Shown here piece after piece: positions 26,407-34,923 of a DNA stretch of 64,000 nt. The stretch comes from DATAAP01 sp041690495 (lineage in GTDB: Bacteria > Pseudomonadota > Alphaproteobacteria > CACIAM-22H2), in NCBI GenBank assembly GCA_041690495.1, contig JAWLHE010000012.1, positions 73,882-137,881 on the forward strand. Direction: 5' to 3'. A program made the translations under genes and the position numbers. Positions within the stretch are counted from its first letter, which is position 1, and every line of letters begins with the position of its first letter. Under the pieces are notes generated by a model. The model ran no database searches and was not told the origin of the DNA. It saw only the letters and a program-made list of their open reading frames with translations.

Positions 26407-27141
26407 GTGCGCATTCTCCATCCGCTGCTGGCGTTGAGCTTTGCGATGACGGCGACCGCGTGCGACGGAGGCCCGCCCGAGGCGATCGGCAGGAAGGAGC
26501 GGGTCCTTTACGTTGCGCTCGGCGCCAGCGATGCCTTCGGTGTCGGCGCGGAACCGGTCGGCAACGGCTATGTCTACCGCATCCGCGACGCGCTCGACCG
26601 CGAGGTCCGCCGCGTCGACCTGATCAATCTCGGGATTCCCGGCGCAGAGGCCGACCGGATCGGCGATTCGGCGCGCGTCTTGCTGGAATCCGGCGCCCGG
26701 CCCGACATCGTCACCCTGTGGACCGGCGCCAACGATGTCATCGCCGGGCGGCCGGCGGCGGATTTCGAATCCGACCTCGATAATCTTCTCGCCCGGCTGC
26801 GCGGCGATTCCGGAGCGTTCGTCGTCGTGGCGAACATTCCCGATCTGACGCAGCTGCCGCGGTTCCGGGCGCGGCCCGAGCCGAAGGTGACGCGCGAGCG
26901 GGTGCGTACCTTCAACGACGCGATCGCGCGCCAGGCAAAGCGCCACGACGTGCCGGCCACGGACCTGTACGCGCAGCCGGTCGAGCGCGACCTGGTCAGC
27001 GACATCGACGGCTTCCACCCGTCGAACGAAGGCCATGCGCGAATCGCCCGGCATTTCCTCGACGTCATGCTGCCGGCGCTCGGCTTCGGCCCGGTGCGGG
27101 GCGCGAACCAGCGACCGATGCGCGCGGCTGGCCGGGACTAG
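26407..27141 (+). CDS. SGNH/GDSL-family lipoprotein hydrolase
   Basis: The 244-residue protein begins with a signal peptide and lipobox (ALSFAMTATACDGG). The SGNH blocks are complete: ALGASDAFGVG (nucleophile serine), NLGIPGAEA, WTGANDVIAG (asparagine) and DIDGFHPSNEGH (Asp-x-x-His). It is therefore an esterase or lipase-like enzyme anchored to a membrane facing the periplasm. The GTG start is the only one that keeps the signal peptide. It diverges from the PRC-barrel gene across a shared stress promoter region. Confidence 0.85.
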   Translation: MRILHPLLALSFAMTATACDGGPPEAIGRKERVLYVALGASDAFGVGAEPVGNGYVYRIRDALDREVRRVDLINLGIPGAEADRIGDSARVLLESGARPDIVTLWTGANDVIAGRPAADFESDLDNLLARLRGDSGAFVVVANIPDLTQLPRFRARPEPKVTRERVRTFNDAIARQAKRHDVPATDLYAQPVERDLVSDIDGFHPSNEGHARIARHFLDVMLPALGFGPVRGANQRPMRAAGRD

Positions 27142-27227
27142 CGCCGCGACGCAGGCGCGGCGCGCTTCGCATCGGGCGGCGGTTCTGCTACCAGATCCCC
27201 GTCCGGCGACATGGACTCCGCTTCCGC

Positions 27228-27656
27228 ATGACCGAACCGACCGACGGCGAGTTGCTCGCGGGCTTGCGCGCATTGCTGGCGAGCGGCGCCGTCACCCTCG
27301 AAGTCGACGCGACCAGGCTCAATCATATGGACAGCCCCGTCGCCGTCGAAGCCGAAGCGAACCGCTGGCTCGCTCTCCTGATCGCCCTCTCCGGTGCGGC
27401 GTTCTGGTTCGGCGGCTGGGCGATCGGGATCGCGGCCCTCGCGCTGAGTGTAGTGCTGTGGCTCGTTCCCGTGCGGCGCTCGCTGCGGCGGCGCGTCGAG
27501 CGGCGCGTGCGCGTCCGGGCGCTCGACGACGTGCAGACCTGGCGCAGGCTGTGGCGGTTCGGCGGCGTGCGGCTCGTCGCCGCCGACGCGGTCTGCGCCG
27601 CCCCTGACGGAAACTGGATGCAGTTCGTCCGCGAGCGCGGCGCGGCACGGCCTTAA
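27228..27656 (+). CDS. Small two-helix membrane protein of unknown function
   Basis: The 142-residue product has a hydrophobic block at about residues 48-85 that can form two membrane helices (WLALLIALSGAAFWFGGWAI and GIAALALSVVLWLV), followed by a strongly basic tail (RRSLRRRVERRVRVR). No family is recognised. It lies 86 bases after the SGNH gene on the same strand. Confidence 0.65.
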   Translation: MTEPTDGELLAGLRALLASGAVTLEVDATRLNHMDSPVAVEAEANRWLALLIALSGAAFWFGGWAIGIAALALSVVLWLVPVRRSLRRRVERRVRVRALDDVQTWRRLWRFGGVRLVAADAVCAAPDGNWMQFVRERGAARP

Positions 27657-27694
27657 CGGCGCCTTCATACTCGCCGCGGATACTCCCTCCTCCA

Positions 27695-28543
27695 ATGGCC
27701 CCCGTTCCTCCGGTCCGCATCGATCCTGCAGCGAATGCCCCGCGCGAGATCCGCGCTGCGATCCAGCAGGCGGCCGCGGCGACCGGCATGCCCTTCGACT
27801 ATCTGGTCGCGCAGGCGCGGCAGGAAAGCGGGTTCAAGGCCGACGCACGCGCATCGGGCAGCAGCGCCGCCGGCCTCTATCAGTTCATCGAGTCGACCTG
27901 GCTGCGCATGGTCCATGACCATGGCGACAAGTACGGGCTGGGCAGCGAGGCGCGGGCGATCGCAGCGACCGAGTCCGGGCTGCACGTCGACAATCCGGCC
28001 ACCCGGGCGCGCATCCTCGCGATGCGCGACGACCCCAAGGTGTCGGCGGCGATGGCGGCGGAATATGCCCGCGGCAACCATGCGCAGCTGGCGCAGACTC
28101 TCGGGCGCGAGATCGGCGCCACGGATCTTTATCTGGCACACTTCCTCGGGCCGGGCGGCGCGGCCAGGTTCCTGTCGGCCCTGCGCAGCGAGCCGGCGCG
28201 CGCCGCGGCGGAGCTGCTGCCCGAAGCGGCCAAGGCGAACCGCAACGTGTTCTTCGATTCCGCCGGACGGGCGCGCGGCGTGCACGAGATCTACACCCGT
28301 TTCGCCGCGAAGTTCGATCCCGGCGCCGCCGCATCGCCGATGCCGGGCGCGCCTGCAGCGGCCGCGCGGGCGGCCTTCGAATTCCTGGACGACGAGTCGG
28401 CGAACGGCACGCCGGCGCTCGAGGCCGTACTGCGCCGCACCGCGGCGGCCGCCTTATCCGGCAACGTATTGTCGCCCACCGTCATCGCCGCGCTTGCGGC
28501 ACTCGACATGCCGCACGAGGGCGACGCGCGCAAGCCGCGCTGA
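27695..28543 (+). CDS. SLT-domain lytic transglycosylase-like protein
   Basis: The 282-residue protein has the transglycosylase fold: LVAQARQESGFKADARASGSS (catalytic glutamate in QESGF, about residue 45), GLYQFIESTWL and AEYARGNHAQL. There is no signal peptide or lipobox at the N-terminus, which is unusual for an enzyme whose substrate is periplasmic peptidoglycan. It may be exported by another route, or the start may be misjudged. The C-terminal 90 residues are alanine-rich with no recognised domain. It converges with the DUF6134 gene. Confidence 0.82.
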   Translation: MAPVPPVRIDPAANAPREIRAAIQQAAAATGMPFDYLVAQARQESGFKADARASGSSAAGLYQFIESTWLRMVHDHGDKYGLGSEARAIAATESGLHVDNPATRARILAMRDDPKVSAAMAAEYARGNHAQLAQTLGREIGATDLYLAHFLGPGGAARFLSALRSEPARAAAELLPEAAKANRNVFFDSAGRARGVHEIYTRFAAKFDPGAAASPMPGAPAAAARAAFEFLDDESANGTPALEAVLRRTAAAALSGNVLSPTVIAALAALDMPHEGDARKPR

Positions 28544-28544
28544 G

Positions 28545-28571
28545 ATCGGGCGCCTTGGGTGCGCGCCCGAT
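28545..28571. terminator. Bidirectional hairpin between convergent genes
   Basis: ATCGGGCGC (28545-28553) pairs exactly with GCGCCCGAT (28563-28571). It lies between the stop codons of the transglycosylase and the DUF6134 gene and could end both transcripts. It has no T tract. Confidence 0.55.
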
Positions 28572-28579
28572 TGCACGGC

Positions 28580-29344
28580 CTATCGTCCGGGCAGTCGCTC
28601 CGCCGCGTCCGGGCTGCCGCTTTTCTGCTCCGACAGCAGCCGCGCGAGCTGGGCGCGGCCATCGCTGGCGCGAACCGGTATGTTCTCGATGCGGCCGTGC
28701 TCGGTTTCGCACGCCATGCGATGCCACACGCCTTCGGCGTCGTACCAGACGTGGCACGGCTTGCGGCTACCGATGAGATAACGCCGGGCCGCAACCGCGT
28801 CTGCGCCGGGAACAGCAAGGCTTTCCCAGGCAAGTGGCGTCACCGGCGGCGATTGGACTTCGCCGTCGCGCGTGTCGATCAGCGGCGCGCCGCGCACAGT
28901 GCCGACGTTCCAGTACGTCGTCGGCACTGCCGAGGGCGGCGCAATGGTGCGACCAAGCGGTCCATCGATGATCAGGCCCTGATCGGTCGCCGTGGCGGAC
29001 ACGCGGGTACGCACGCCATTGTCGTCGGTCGTTGCCTCGAGCGCGACCAGCCGGCCGTCGCGCCACTCCTCCCGGACATGTTGCGTGAAGCGATAGACCG
29101 TCATCCCGAGCACGGTGACTCGCGCGGACGCGTCGCTGCTCACCGTCAGCGTCTTGCCCATCAATGCGAAGCTATAACGATTCTGCCCGATCGGATCGCC
29201 ATCGCGCAGGATGCGGAAATTCACCTCGAACGCGGTGCGTCCCGGCCCCGCTTCAGCGACGCTACGCTCTGCCGAGGCGGAACCGGCACCTGCCGCCAGC
29301 ATGACGACGAGCGGGACCGCAAAGCCGCGGAGCCCTCGGAACAT
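28580..29344 (-). CDS. DUF6134-family exported protein
   Basis: The 254-residue protein has a signal peptide (RGFAVPLVVMLAAGAGSASA) and the DUF6134 pattern: FRILRDGDPIGQNRYSF, TTYWNVGTVRGAPLIDT and CHVWYDAEGVWHRMACE. It is predicted to be a periplasmic beta-rich protein of unknown function. A perfect EcfG-type promoter lies 54 bases upstream, which places it in the general stress response by inference. Confidence 0.75.
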   Translation of the reverse strand: MFRGLRGFAVPLVVMLAAGAGSASAERSVAEAGPGRTAFEVNFRILRDGDPIGQNRYSFALMGKTLTVSSDASARVTVLGMTVYRFTQHVREEWRDGRLVALEATTDDNGVRTRVSATATDQGLIIDGPLGRTIAPPSAVPTTYWNVGTVRGAPLIDTRDGEVQSPPVTPLAWESLAVPGADAVAARRYLIGSRKPCHVWYDAEGVWHRMACETEHGRIENIPVRASDGRAQLARLLSEQKSGSPDAAERLPGR

Positions 29345-29397
29345 CGGGATTGTCCCTGATCTGGACGCCGGCCCAAGCGGCCGCGCGCGGTTTCAGG

Positions 29398-29422
29398 AAC
29401 GCCGCCCAATGTCACGGGTTCC
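29398..29422 (-). promoter_or_regulatory. General-stress (EcfG-type) promoter of the DUF6134 gene
   Basis: On the minus strand, GGAAC (29422-29418), 16 bases, CGTT (29401-29398), an exact consensus match. The predicted transcript start gives a leader of about 45 bases to the ATG at 29344, the best-placed of the copies seen. Confidence 0.7.
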
Positions 29423-29491
29423 GCCATTTGTCACAGGCCGGTGAGTCGGTCGGGTCGAGCGGGGCCGCAATCCGCTACCGTCGTGCGACGG

Positions 29492-29995
29492 TCAGGCGTC
29501 TTCGTCCGGGCCGGTTTCGAGAGCGCGGATGATTGCCGCCTCGAGTTCCTCGGGCATCACCGGCTTGAGCAGATACCCATTCGGGTTGATTGCGCGGATG
29601 CGCGCCGAGGTTTCCGGGTCGCCAAACCCGGTGACGAAGATGATGGGCGTGTCGGCGCGGCGCTCGCGGATGGCGCGTGCGGTCTCGATGCCGTCCATTC
29701 CCTCCTTGAGGTTCACATCCATCAGCACGACGTCGGGACCGATATCCTCCGCCTGTTCGAGCGCCGCGGTCCCGTTCGACACGATTCCGCATACCTGGAA
29801 ACCTGCGGCCTCGAGGGAAAGGCTCATGTCCCAGGCGATCATCGCGTCGTCTTCGACGATGAGGACACGCGGCTTTTCCTTGACGTGGCCAGCGCGTCGC
29901 GCGGAGTCGGACTTCTCTGGCAAGATGGATCCGTCGGGTGTGGCAGGCTGTCGGGGCTGAAGAACAATTATTCTCGCTGTACCAAAACGCAACAC
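29492..29995 (-). CDS. Stand-alone response regulator (receiver domain)
   Basis: The 167-residue frame holds one receiver domain from about residue 42: VLIVEDDAMIAWDM (acidic pair), VVLMDVNLKEGMDG (phosphorylated Asp), FVTGFGD (Thr) and LLKPVMPEEL (Lys). There is no output domain, as in CheY- or phosphorelay-type single receivers. The first about 38 residues do not look like part of the fold, so the true start may be a downstream TTG. The cognate kinase is not in the window. The 238 bases upstream, to 30233, hold no gene I can support. Confidence 0.85.
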   Translation of the reverse strand: MLRFGTARIIVLQPRQPATPDGSILPEKSDSARRAGHVKEKPRVLIVEDDAMIAWDMSLSLEAAGFQVCGIVSNGTAALEQAEDIGPDVVLMDVNLKEGMDGIETARAIRERRADTPIIFVTGFGDPETSARIRAINPNGYLLKPVMPEELEAAIIRALETGPDEDA

Positions 29996-30233
29996 GTTTC
30001 TTCCCCGAAGGTCGCGGCGGCGTGCGAGCGCGTCGGAGACGGCGTGAACCGATCTAACGCGGGTTTATCCCTGCTGAGAGCAGGTGCATATGGAATGTGG
30101 CTTGCTCTTTCGCCACTTACGGCTACCCGTAGGTCGGCTTGGCCGGCTGCGGACGCATTCGCAGGCGATCGTTTGACTCGCAACGATTGTCATGGACGAC
30201 AGCGCGGCGGGTTGTGGAAAACCGCCCGAACGC

Positions 30234-31502
30234 TCACTGCCGCGGGATCGCTCCCCTCGCGCGTGGTTGCGGGTCGCTATCACGCGGCGCGGGCGGGCGC
30301 TCTTCCGGAGGTCTGACGCCGCGAAACATCCAAAGCAGGCCTAGATCGTAAATCACCTTGAGCAGGCCGCCGATCACGAGCGGCCAGCCGAACGGCGAGA
30401 GGGTCAGCATCCATCCGGCGAGCCCGGGGCTGAGCGCCGCGGCGAGGCTGCGCGGCACCGCGGTCACACTGGCCGCGGCGGGACGCTCGGCGGGCGTCAC
30501 CACGGCCATGACATAGGAGCTGCGCGTCGGCACGTCCATCTGCGATAGCAGGCCGCGACCCATCAGCAACGCTATGGCGACCGTCAGATCGGGCGCGAAC
30601 GGCACGGCCATGATGCAGAGATTGGCCGGCAGATGCGTGAACACCATCGTGTTGACGAGGCCGATGCGGCGCGCGAGCGGCACGGCAAGCAGATAGGACA
30701 GGGCAGAGAGCAGGCTCATCCAGAAAAAGATCTGTGCGGTGGCGGCGACCGACAGGCCGAAGCGATCGAACAGCCAGATGGCAAGCAGCGACTGGACGAA
30801 GAAGCCGCTGGCGAAGGAATCGAGGCTGAACAGCGCCGCGAGTTTCAGCACGATGCCGCGCGACGGGCCGAGCGGCGCAGCGTGGCCGGCCTGCCTGTGG
30901 TCGAGCCCGCTGGAAAGCCGGCGGTAGATCATCATCGCGGCGAGGCCGATCATCGCGTACGCGACGAACATCGCCTGCATCGCGGCGATCGGAGTTACCT
31001 GCGCGGCCAGGACGTCCACGGCGCCGGCGGCAAGCGCGCCGAACGCGCCGGCGAGGGAACCGGCCAAGCTGTAGCGCGCGAACATGGCCGTACGGTCTTC
31101 GTCCGCAATCGTCTCGCTCAAGGCCGCCTGCTCGAGCGGCAGCAGCGGGCTGACGTCGCCCGCGGAGGGATTCAGCGTTCCGACGAAAGCGACGATCAGC
31201 AGGGGCCAGAAGCCGTCGGCGAGCGCAAAGGCGAGGCCGGTCGCCATCATCAGGATCGTCAGGGCGATGAGCAGGCGCCTGCGCGGAAAACGGCTGGCGA
31301 GCAGACCCACGATCAGGGTCATCGCCGCGGAGCCAAGCAGGGTGGCGGTCGCGAGGATGCCGACCTGCCAGGCCTCGAAGCCGCGCGCGAGCAGATAGGC
31401 CGGCAGCACGATGCTGATGAAACCGTCCCCGAATGCGCGCAGGCCCCGCGACGAGAGCAGGAGCGGCGCGTCGCGGGTCGCACTTTCGGGCAGCAATCGC
31501 AT
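30234..31502 (-). CDS. MFS transporter
   Basis: The 422-residue protein has 12 hydrophobic segments and MFS loops such as LLASRFPRRRLL (after helix 2). I start at the ATG at 31502 (MRLLPESATRDAP); the open frame extends upstream into the cupin gene without support. The Pro/Arg-rich C-terminal tail (about 25 residues) is cytoplasmic. The substrate is unknown. It lies 58 bases behind the cupin and SDR genes on the same strand and may transport a related metabolite. Confidence 0.85.
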   Translation of the reverse strand: MRLLPESATRDAPLLLSSRGLRAFGDGFISIVLPAYLLARGFEAWQVGILATATLLGSAAMTLIVGLLASRFPRRRLLIALTILMMATGLAFALADGFWPLLIVAFVGTLNPSAGDVSPLLPLEQAALSETIADEDRTAMFARYSLAGSLAGAFGALAAGAVDVLAAQVTPIAAMQAMFVAYAMIGLAAMMIYRRLSSGLDHRQAGHAAPLGPSRGIVLKLAALFSLDSFASGFFVQSLLAIWLFDRFGLSVAATAQIFFWMSLLSALSYLLAVPLARRIGLVNTMVFTHLPANLCIMAVPFAPDLTVAIALLMGRGLLSQMDVPTRSSYVMAVVTPAERPAAASVTAVPRSLAAALSPGLAGWMLTLSPFGWPLVIGGLLKVIYDLGLLWMFRGVRPPEERPPAPRDSDPQPRARGAIPRQ

Positions 31503-31560
31503 GGCCGCTACCGTGGCGCGGATGCGCCTGGAAGGAGGTTGGCCGGACGGAAAAACCCCG

Positions 31561-32070
31561 CTAGCGCACGAACTGATCGACGTAGAACTCGCCGAGGCCA
31601 TTCTTGATGTAGTGCGCGCGGCACATGTCGATCTTGGTGAAGACGTCCTCGTACGCGACCGCCTTTCCGGCATCGTCGACATAGATCATCGCGCCGGAGA
31701 TGTTGAAGAAGGTGATCATTTCGTCGGCGGAATCGACGGTGAGCGTGTGCACTTCGCCGGGCGGCTCGTAGACGAAGCTGCCGGGCGTGGCGATCCAGTC
31801 GTGCTCGAGATACCGCCAGCTGCCCTTGATGACATAGCCGACCACGACCATCGGGTGGCGGTGGCGGCTGAGGATGCCCGCCTTGCGCACGCGCAGCAGG
31901 TTGCACCAGCCGCCCGACACCGTGTTCATCAGCAGCGGCCGGAACCAGACATTGTCGGCCTGCGGCACCCAGACGCGCTCGTCGTCGGGAATCGCTTTCG
32001 CGACGATCTCGTCCTGGACGCCGAGCGCGGAGAGCATCGGCACCTTGAGCCTGGTTTGTCCGTCAGCCAT
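31561..32070 (-). CDS. Cupin protein of the 2,4'-dihydroxyacetophenone dioxygenase type
   Basis: The 169-residue protein has an N-terminal VWVPQADNVWFRPLLMN, the cupin core LSRHRHPMVVVGYVIKGSWRYLE (RHRHP metal site) and FVYEPPGEVHTL, matching the ChrR-like cupin group annotated as 2,4'-dihydroxyacetophenone dioxygenase family. A C-C bond-cleaving dioxygenase role is possible but unproven. It follows the SDR gene by 17 bases, so the pair is an operon. Confidence 0.75.
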   Translation of the reverse strand: MADGQTRLKVPMLSALGVQDEIVAKAIPDDERVWVPQADNVWFRPLLMNTVSGGWCNLLRVRKAGILSRHRHPMVVVGYVIKGSWRYLEHDWIATPGSFVYEPPGEVHTLTVDSADEMITFFNISGAMIYVDDAGKAVAYEDVFTKIDMCRAHYIKNGLGEFYVDQFVR

Positions 32071-32087
32071 GGAACCCTCCCTGTAGT

Positions 32088-32813
32088 TCAGGCGATCGAA
32101 TAGCCGCCGTCGACCGGCAGCACCACGCCGGTGACGAAGCGCGCGGCCGGCGAGCACAGGAACAGCACGACGTCGGCGACCTCGTCGGGTTCGCCCCAGC
32201 GGCCCATCGGGGTGCGCGCCAGGACCGGCGCCTCGCGCGCCGGATCGTCGCGCAGCGGCTGCGTCATCGCCGTGCGGATCCAGCCCGGCGCCACGGCGTT
32301 GACGCGGATGCCGTCGGGCGCCCACGCGGCGGCGAGAGCGCGGGTCAGCCCGGCGATGCCGCTCTTGCTCGACGTGTAGGCCGGCGCATGCGCCGCGCCG
32401 AAATAGCTGTACATCGAGGCGGTGTTGACGATCGCGGCGCCGGCGGCCGGAAATTTCGGCTTCGCGGCGGCGCACACGCGCATCGTGCCTTCGAGATTGC
32501 AGTCTATGACGCGCGCGAAATTGACCGGATCGAATTCGTCGCGCCGCAGGATCATCCCAGCGCAATTGACGACGAAGTCGATCCGATCGAGATCGCCGAC
32601 CAGCTCCGCGACGGCGCTGTCGCTCGTCACGTCCACGGCGCGCAGCTCGATGCCGGCGAACTCGGCCCCCGCGCGCGCCGCCTCGACCTCCTGTTTCGGG
32701 CCCGCCGCGACGATGCGGCAGCCGGCGCGGGCGAAGGCCTGGGCGATGGCGGCGCCGATGCCGCGCGTCCCGCCCGTCACGATCGCGCATTTCCCGTCAA
32801 ACCACTGGTTCAA
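32088..32813 (-). CDS. Short-chain dehydrogenase/reductase
   Basis: The 241-residue classical SDR has the cofactor motif TGGTRGIGAAIAQAFA, NCAGMI, the catalytic serine in NTASMYSYFG, the Tyr-Lys pair in YTSSKSG, and a C-terminal VLPVDGGYSIA. It probably oxidises or reduces a secondary alcohol or ketone. The substrate is unknown. It is the first gene of a likely SDR-cupin-MFS operon. The 296 bases upstream, to 33109, hold no gene I can support. Confidence 0.9.
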   Translation of the reverse strand: MNQWFDGKCAIVTGGTRGIGAAIAQAFARAGCRIVAAGPKQEVEAARAGAEFAGIELRAVDVTSDSAVAELVGDLDRIDFVVNCAGMILRRDEFDPVNFARVIDCNLEGTMRVCAAAKPKFPAAGAAIVNTASMYSYFGAAHAPAYTSSKSGIAGLTRALAAAWAPDGIRVNAVAPGWIRTAMTQPLRDDPAREAPVLARTPMGRWGEPDEVADVVLFLCSPAARFVTGVVLPVDGGYSIA

Positions 32814-33109
32814 GCCTGCACCCCCATGTCCGGGACAAAGCTACCACACCGACGGTTTTCCCATGCAAGGACCGGGGCGCGGCGGCGCGCCCCGCTTCCG
32901 GGCAGCGGCCGCAGCGCGGCTGTGGCAAGGATTCATTAACCACATCCCGCAATTGCAGGACACAGTTTCGTCACAGCTTTGATGCGCGACCGCCCAAAGT
33001 CTGAACGGCATGCTGTGGTCATCGCCACACGATCCTGCCAAGGGACGATCCGGCGATATGGGGAGGTCGGCTGCGGTTTTCTGCCCTCTGTCCTCTGGAG
33101 AGGCTCTGC

Positions 33110-33202
33110 ATGTTCAGCGATTTCGTCTCGATCGCCTGGCGCGGCACGCTCGCCGTCGGTGTGCTTCTGGTGGCCCTGCAGGCGAGCGGCCTGCTGCACT
33201 GA
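33110..33202 (+). CDS. Candidate 30-residue single-span membrane peptide
   Basis: This frame is too short for usual gene calling. It reads MFSDFVSIAWRGTLAVGVLL and ends in ASGLLH. The middle is a hydrophobic span long enough to cross a membrane. GGAGAGG lies 6 bases upstream of the ATG, the best ribosome site in this spacer. It stands alone, 118 bases before lysE-like on the same strand. Function is unknown. Confidence 0.45.
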   Translation: MFSDFVSIAWRGTLAVGVLLVALQASGLLH

Positions 33203-33320
33203 TCGCGGCGCCGGTCACGCCCGCGGTGGAGGAGCACTCGCGCCGGACGACGGTGTCAGGATCCTTGCCAAGACGGCGCAATGCTGGATTGATGCGCGCG
33301 GCAAGACGGAGCGCGCATCG

Positions 33321-33947
33321 ATGTCCCTGGAACAATGGCTCGCCTTCTCGGCCGCGGCGGCGATCATGCTGGCCATTCCCGGCCCGACCATCCTGCTGGT
33401 GATCTCCTACGCGCTGGGCCACGGGCGCAAGCTGGCCCCGGCCCTCGTCGCCGGCGTCGCGCTCGGCGATTTCACCGCGATGACGGCCTCGATGGTCGGG
33501 CTGGGCGCGGTGCTCGCGGCCTCGGCGACGTTGTTCACCGCGCTGAAATGGATCGGCGCCGGCTATCTCGTTTATCTCGGGATCAAGCTGTGGCGTGCCC
33601 CGGTCGGCGATGCCGCGATCGCCGCGCCGGACGAAGTCCGGCCGTTCCGCGTCTTCTCGCACGCCTACGCGGTGACGGCGCTGAACCCCAAGGCGATCGT
33701 GTTCTTTGTCGCCTTCCTGCCGCAGTTCCTGAACGCCGATGCGCCGATCGCCCCGCAGATGATCGTCTTCGAAGCGACCTTCCTGGTGCTGGCGACGCTC
33801 AATGCCGGCCTCTACGCGCTGATGGCGTCGGGGGCCCGGCACACGATCAGGAACCCGGCGGTGCAGCGCTCGATCAACCGCGTCGGCGGATCGCTGCTGA
33901 TCGGCGCCGGCGTTCTGACCGTCGCCTGGCGCAAAGCCAGCGCGTGA
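33321..33947 (+). CDS. LysE/RhtB-family amino acid exporter
   Basis: The 208-residue membrane protein has the family pattern: IMLAIPGPTILLVISYALGHG at helix 1, GVALGDF, LKWIGAGYLVYLGIKLWR and ALNPKAIVFFVAFLPQF, with six hydrophobic segments. It likely exports an amino acid or derivative. The start at 33321 (MSLEQWLAF) is the conserved one; the frame is open well upstream. It converges with the LysR gene (4-base gap). Confidence 0.9.
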   Translation: MSLEQWLAFSAAAAIMLAIPGPTILLVISYALGHGRKLAPALVAGVALGDFTAMTASMVGLGAVLAASATLFTALKWIGAGYLVYLGIKLWRAPVGDAAIAAPDEVRPFRVFSHAYAVTALNPKAIVFFVAFLPQFLNADAPIAPQMIVFEATFLVLATLNAGLYALMASGARHTIRNPAVQRSINRVGGSLLIGAGVLTVAWRKASA

Positions 33948-33951
33948 GCGC

Positions 33952-34923
33952 TCAGCCGCGCGCGAGGCGCAAGGGGGCGGGGCCCGCAACGGCCTCGGCC
34001 GCCGCCGCGGCCTCGCGGCGCAGCCAGTCGTGGAACAGCCGCACCTTGGGCAGCGCTCCCTTGGCCTCGGGATAGACCACGTAGTAGGCGAAGTTGACGG
34101 GCACGCTGACGTCGAACGGCCGCACCAGGCGGCCCGCCGCGACGTCGGCATCGGCCAGCGTGGACTTCGCGAGCGCCACGCCGCGCCCGAGAAGAGCGGC
34201 CTCGAGCACGAGGCTCGACTGGTTGAAGCGCGGTCCGCGCGACGCATCGACGTTCGCCACACCGGCCGCCTTCAGCCACATCTGCCAGGTCGGGCAGGTC
34301 TCGTCGTCGTCCGAGCTGTCGTCGTGCAGCAGGACGTGATGGCGGAGCCGGTCCGGCGCGGTCAGCGCGTTCGCACCCTTGAGCAGCACCGGGCTGCACA
34401 CCGGATAGACCGTGTCGCCGATCAGGCGATCGACCTGCAGTCCGTCGTAGCGGCCGGGCCCGTACCGGATCGCGAGATCGACGTCGGCGGCCGAGAAGTC
34501 GACCAGCTCGTTCGATGCCGCGACGCGCACGTCGATGTCGGGATGCGCCGCCTGGAAGCGGTCGAGCCGCGGCAGCAGCCACTTCACCGCGAAGGACGGC
34601 GCGAGGCTGACGGTCAGCACGCCGCTGTGCCCGACCTCGCCGAGCTGTTCGACCGCGCCGAGCAGCCGCTCGAATCCGTCGCGGATTCCCGGGAGGATCG
34701 CCTGGGCCTCGTCGGTGAGGAGCAGGGTGCGCCGCGTGCGGCGGAACAGCGTGACGCCGAGCAGGTCCTCGAGCGCCTTGACCTGATGGCTCACCGCGGC
34801 CGGCGTCACCGCGAGCTCGTCCGCCGCGCGGGTGAAGCTGAGATGGCGCGCGGCCGCCTCGAAGCTGCGGAGCGCGTTGAGCGGCGGCAGCTTGCGCCAC
34901 TTGTTAGGAATGCGCACGGCCAT
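33952..34923 (-). CDS. LysR-family regulator of the GcvA type
   Basis: The 323-residue protein starts near WRKLPPLNALRSFEAAARHL, the standard GcvA-group N-terminus, with the helix-turn-helix LSFTRAADELAVTPAAVSHQ. The effector domain follows. The ATG at 34923 lies 20 bases inside the 3' end of the sirC-like gene, so it is cotranscribed with the sulfite reductase operon. It may regulate that operon or an unrelated amino acid function. Confidence 0.9.
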   Translation of the reverse strand: MAVRIPNKWRKLPPLNALRSFEAAARHLSFTRAADELAVTPAAVSHQVKALEDLLGVTLFRRTRRTLLLTDEAQAILPGIRDGFERLLGAVEQLGEVGHSGVLTVSLAPSFAVKWLLPRLDRFQAAHPDIDVRVAASNELVDFSAADVDLAIRYGPGRYDGLQVDRLIGDTVYPVCSPVLLKGANALTAPDRLRHHVLLHDDSSDDDETCPTWQMWLKAAGVANVDASRGPRFNQSSLVLEAALLGRGVALAKSTLADADVAAGRLVRPFDVSVPVNFAYYVVYPEAKGALPKVRLFHDWLRREAAAAAEAVAGPAPLRLARG

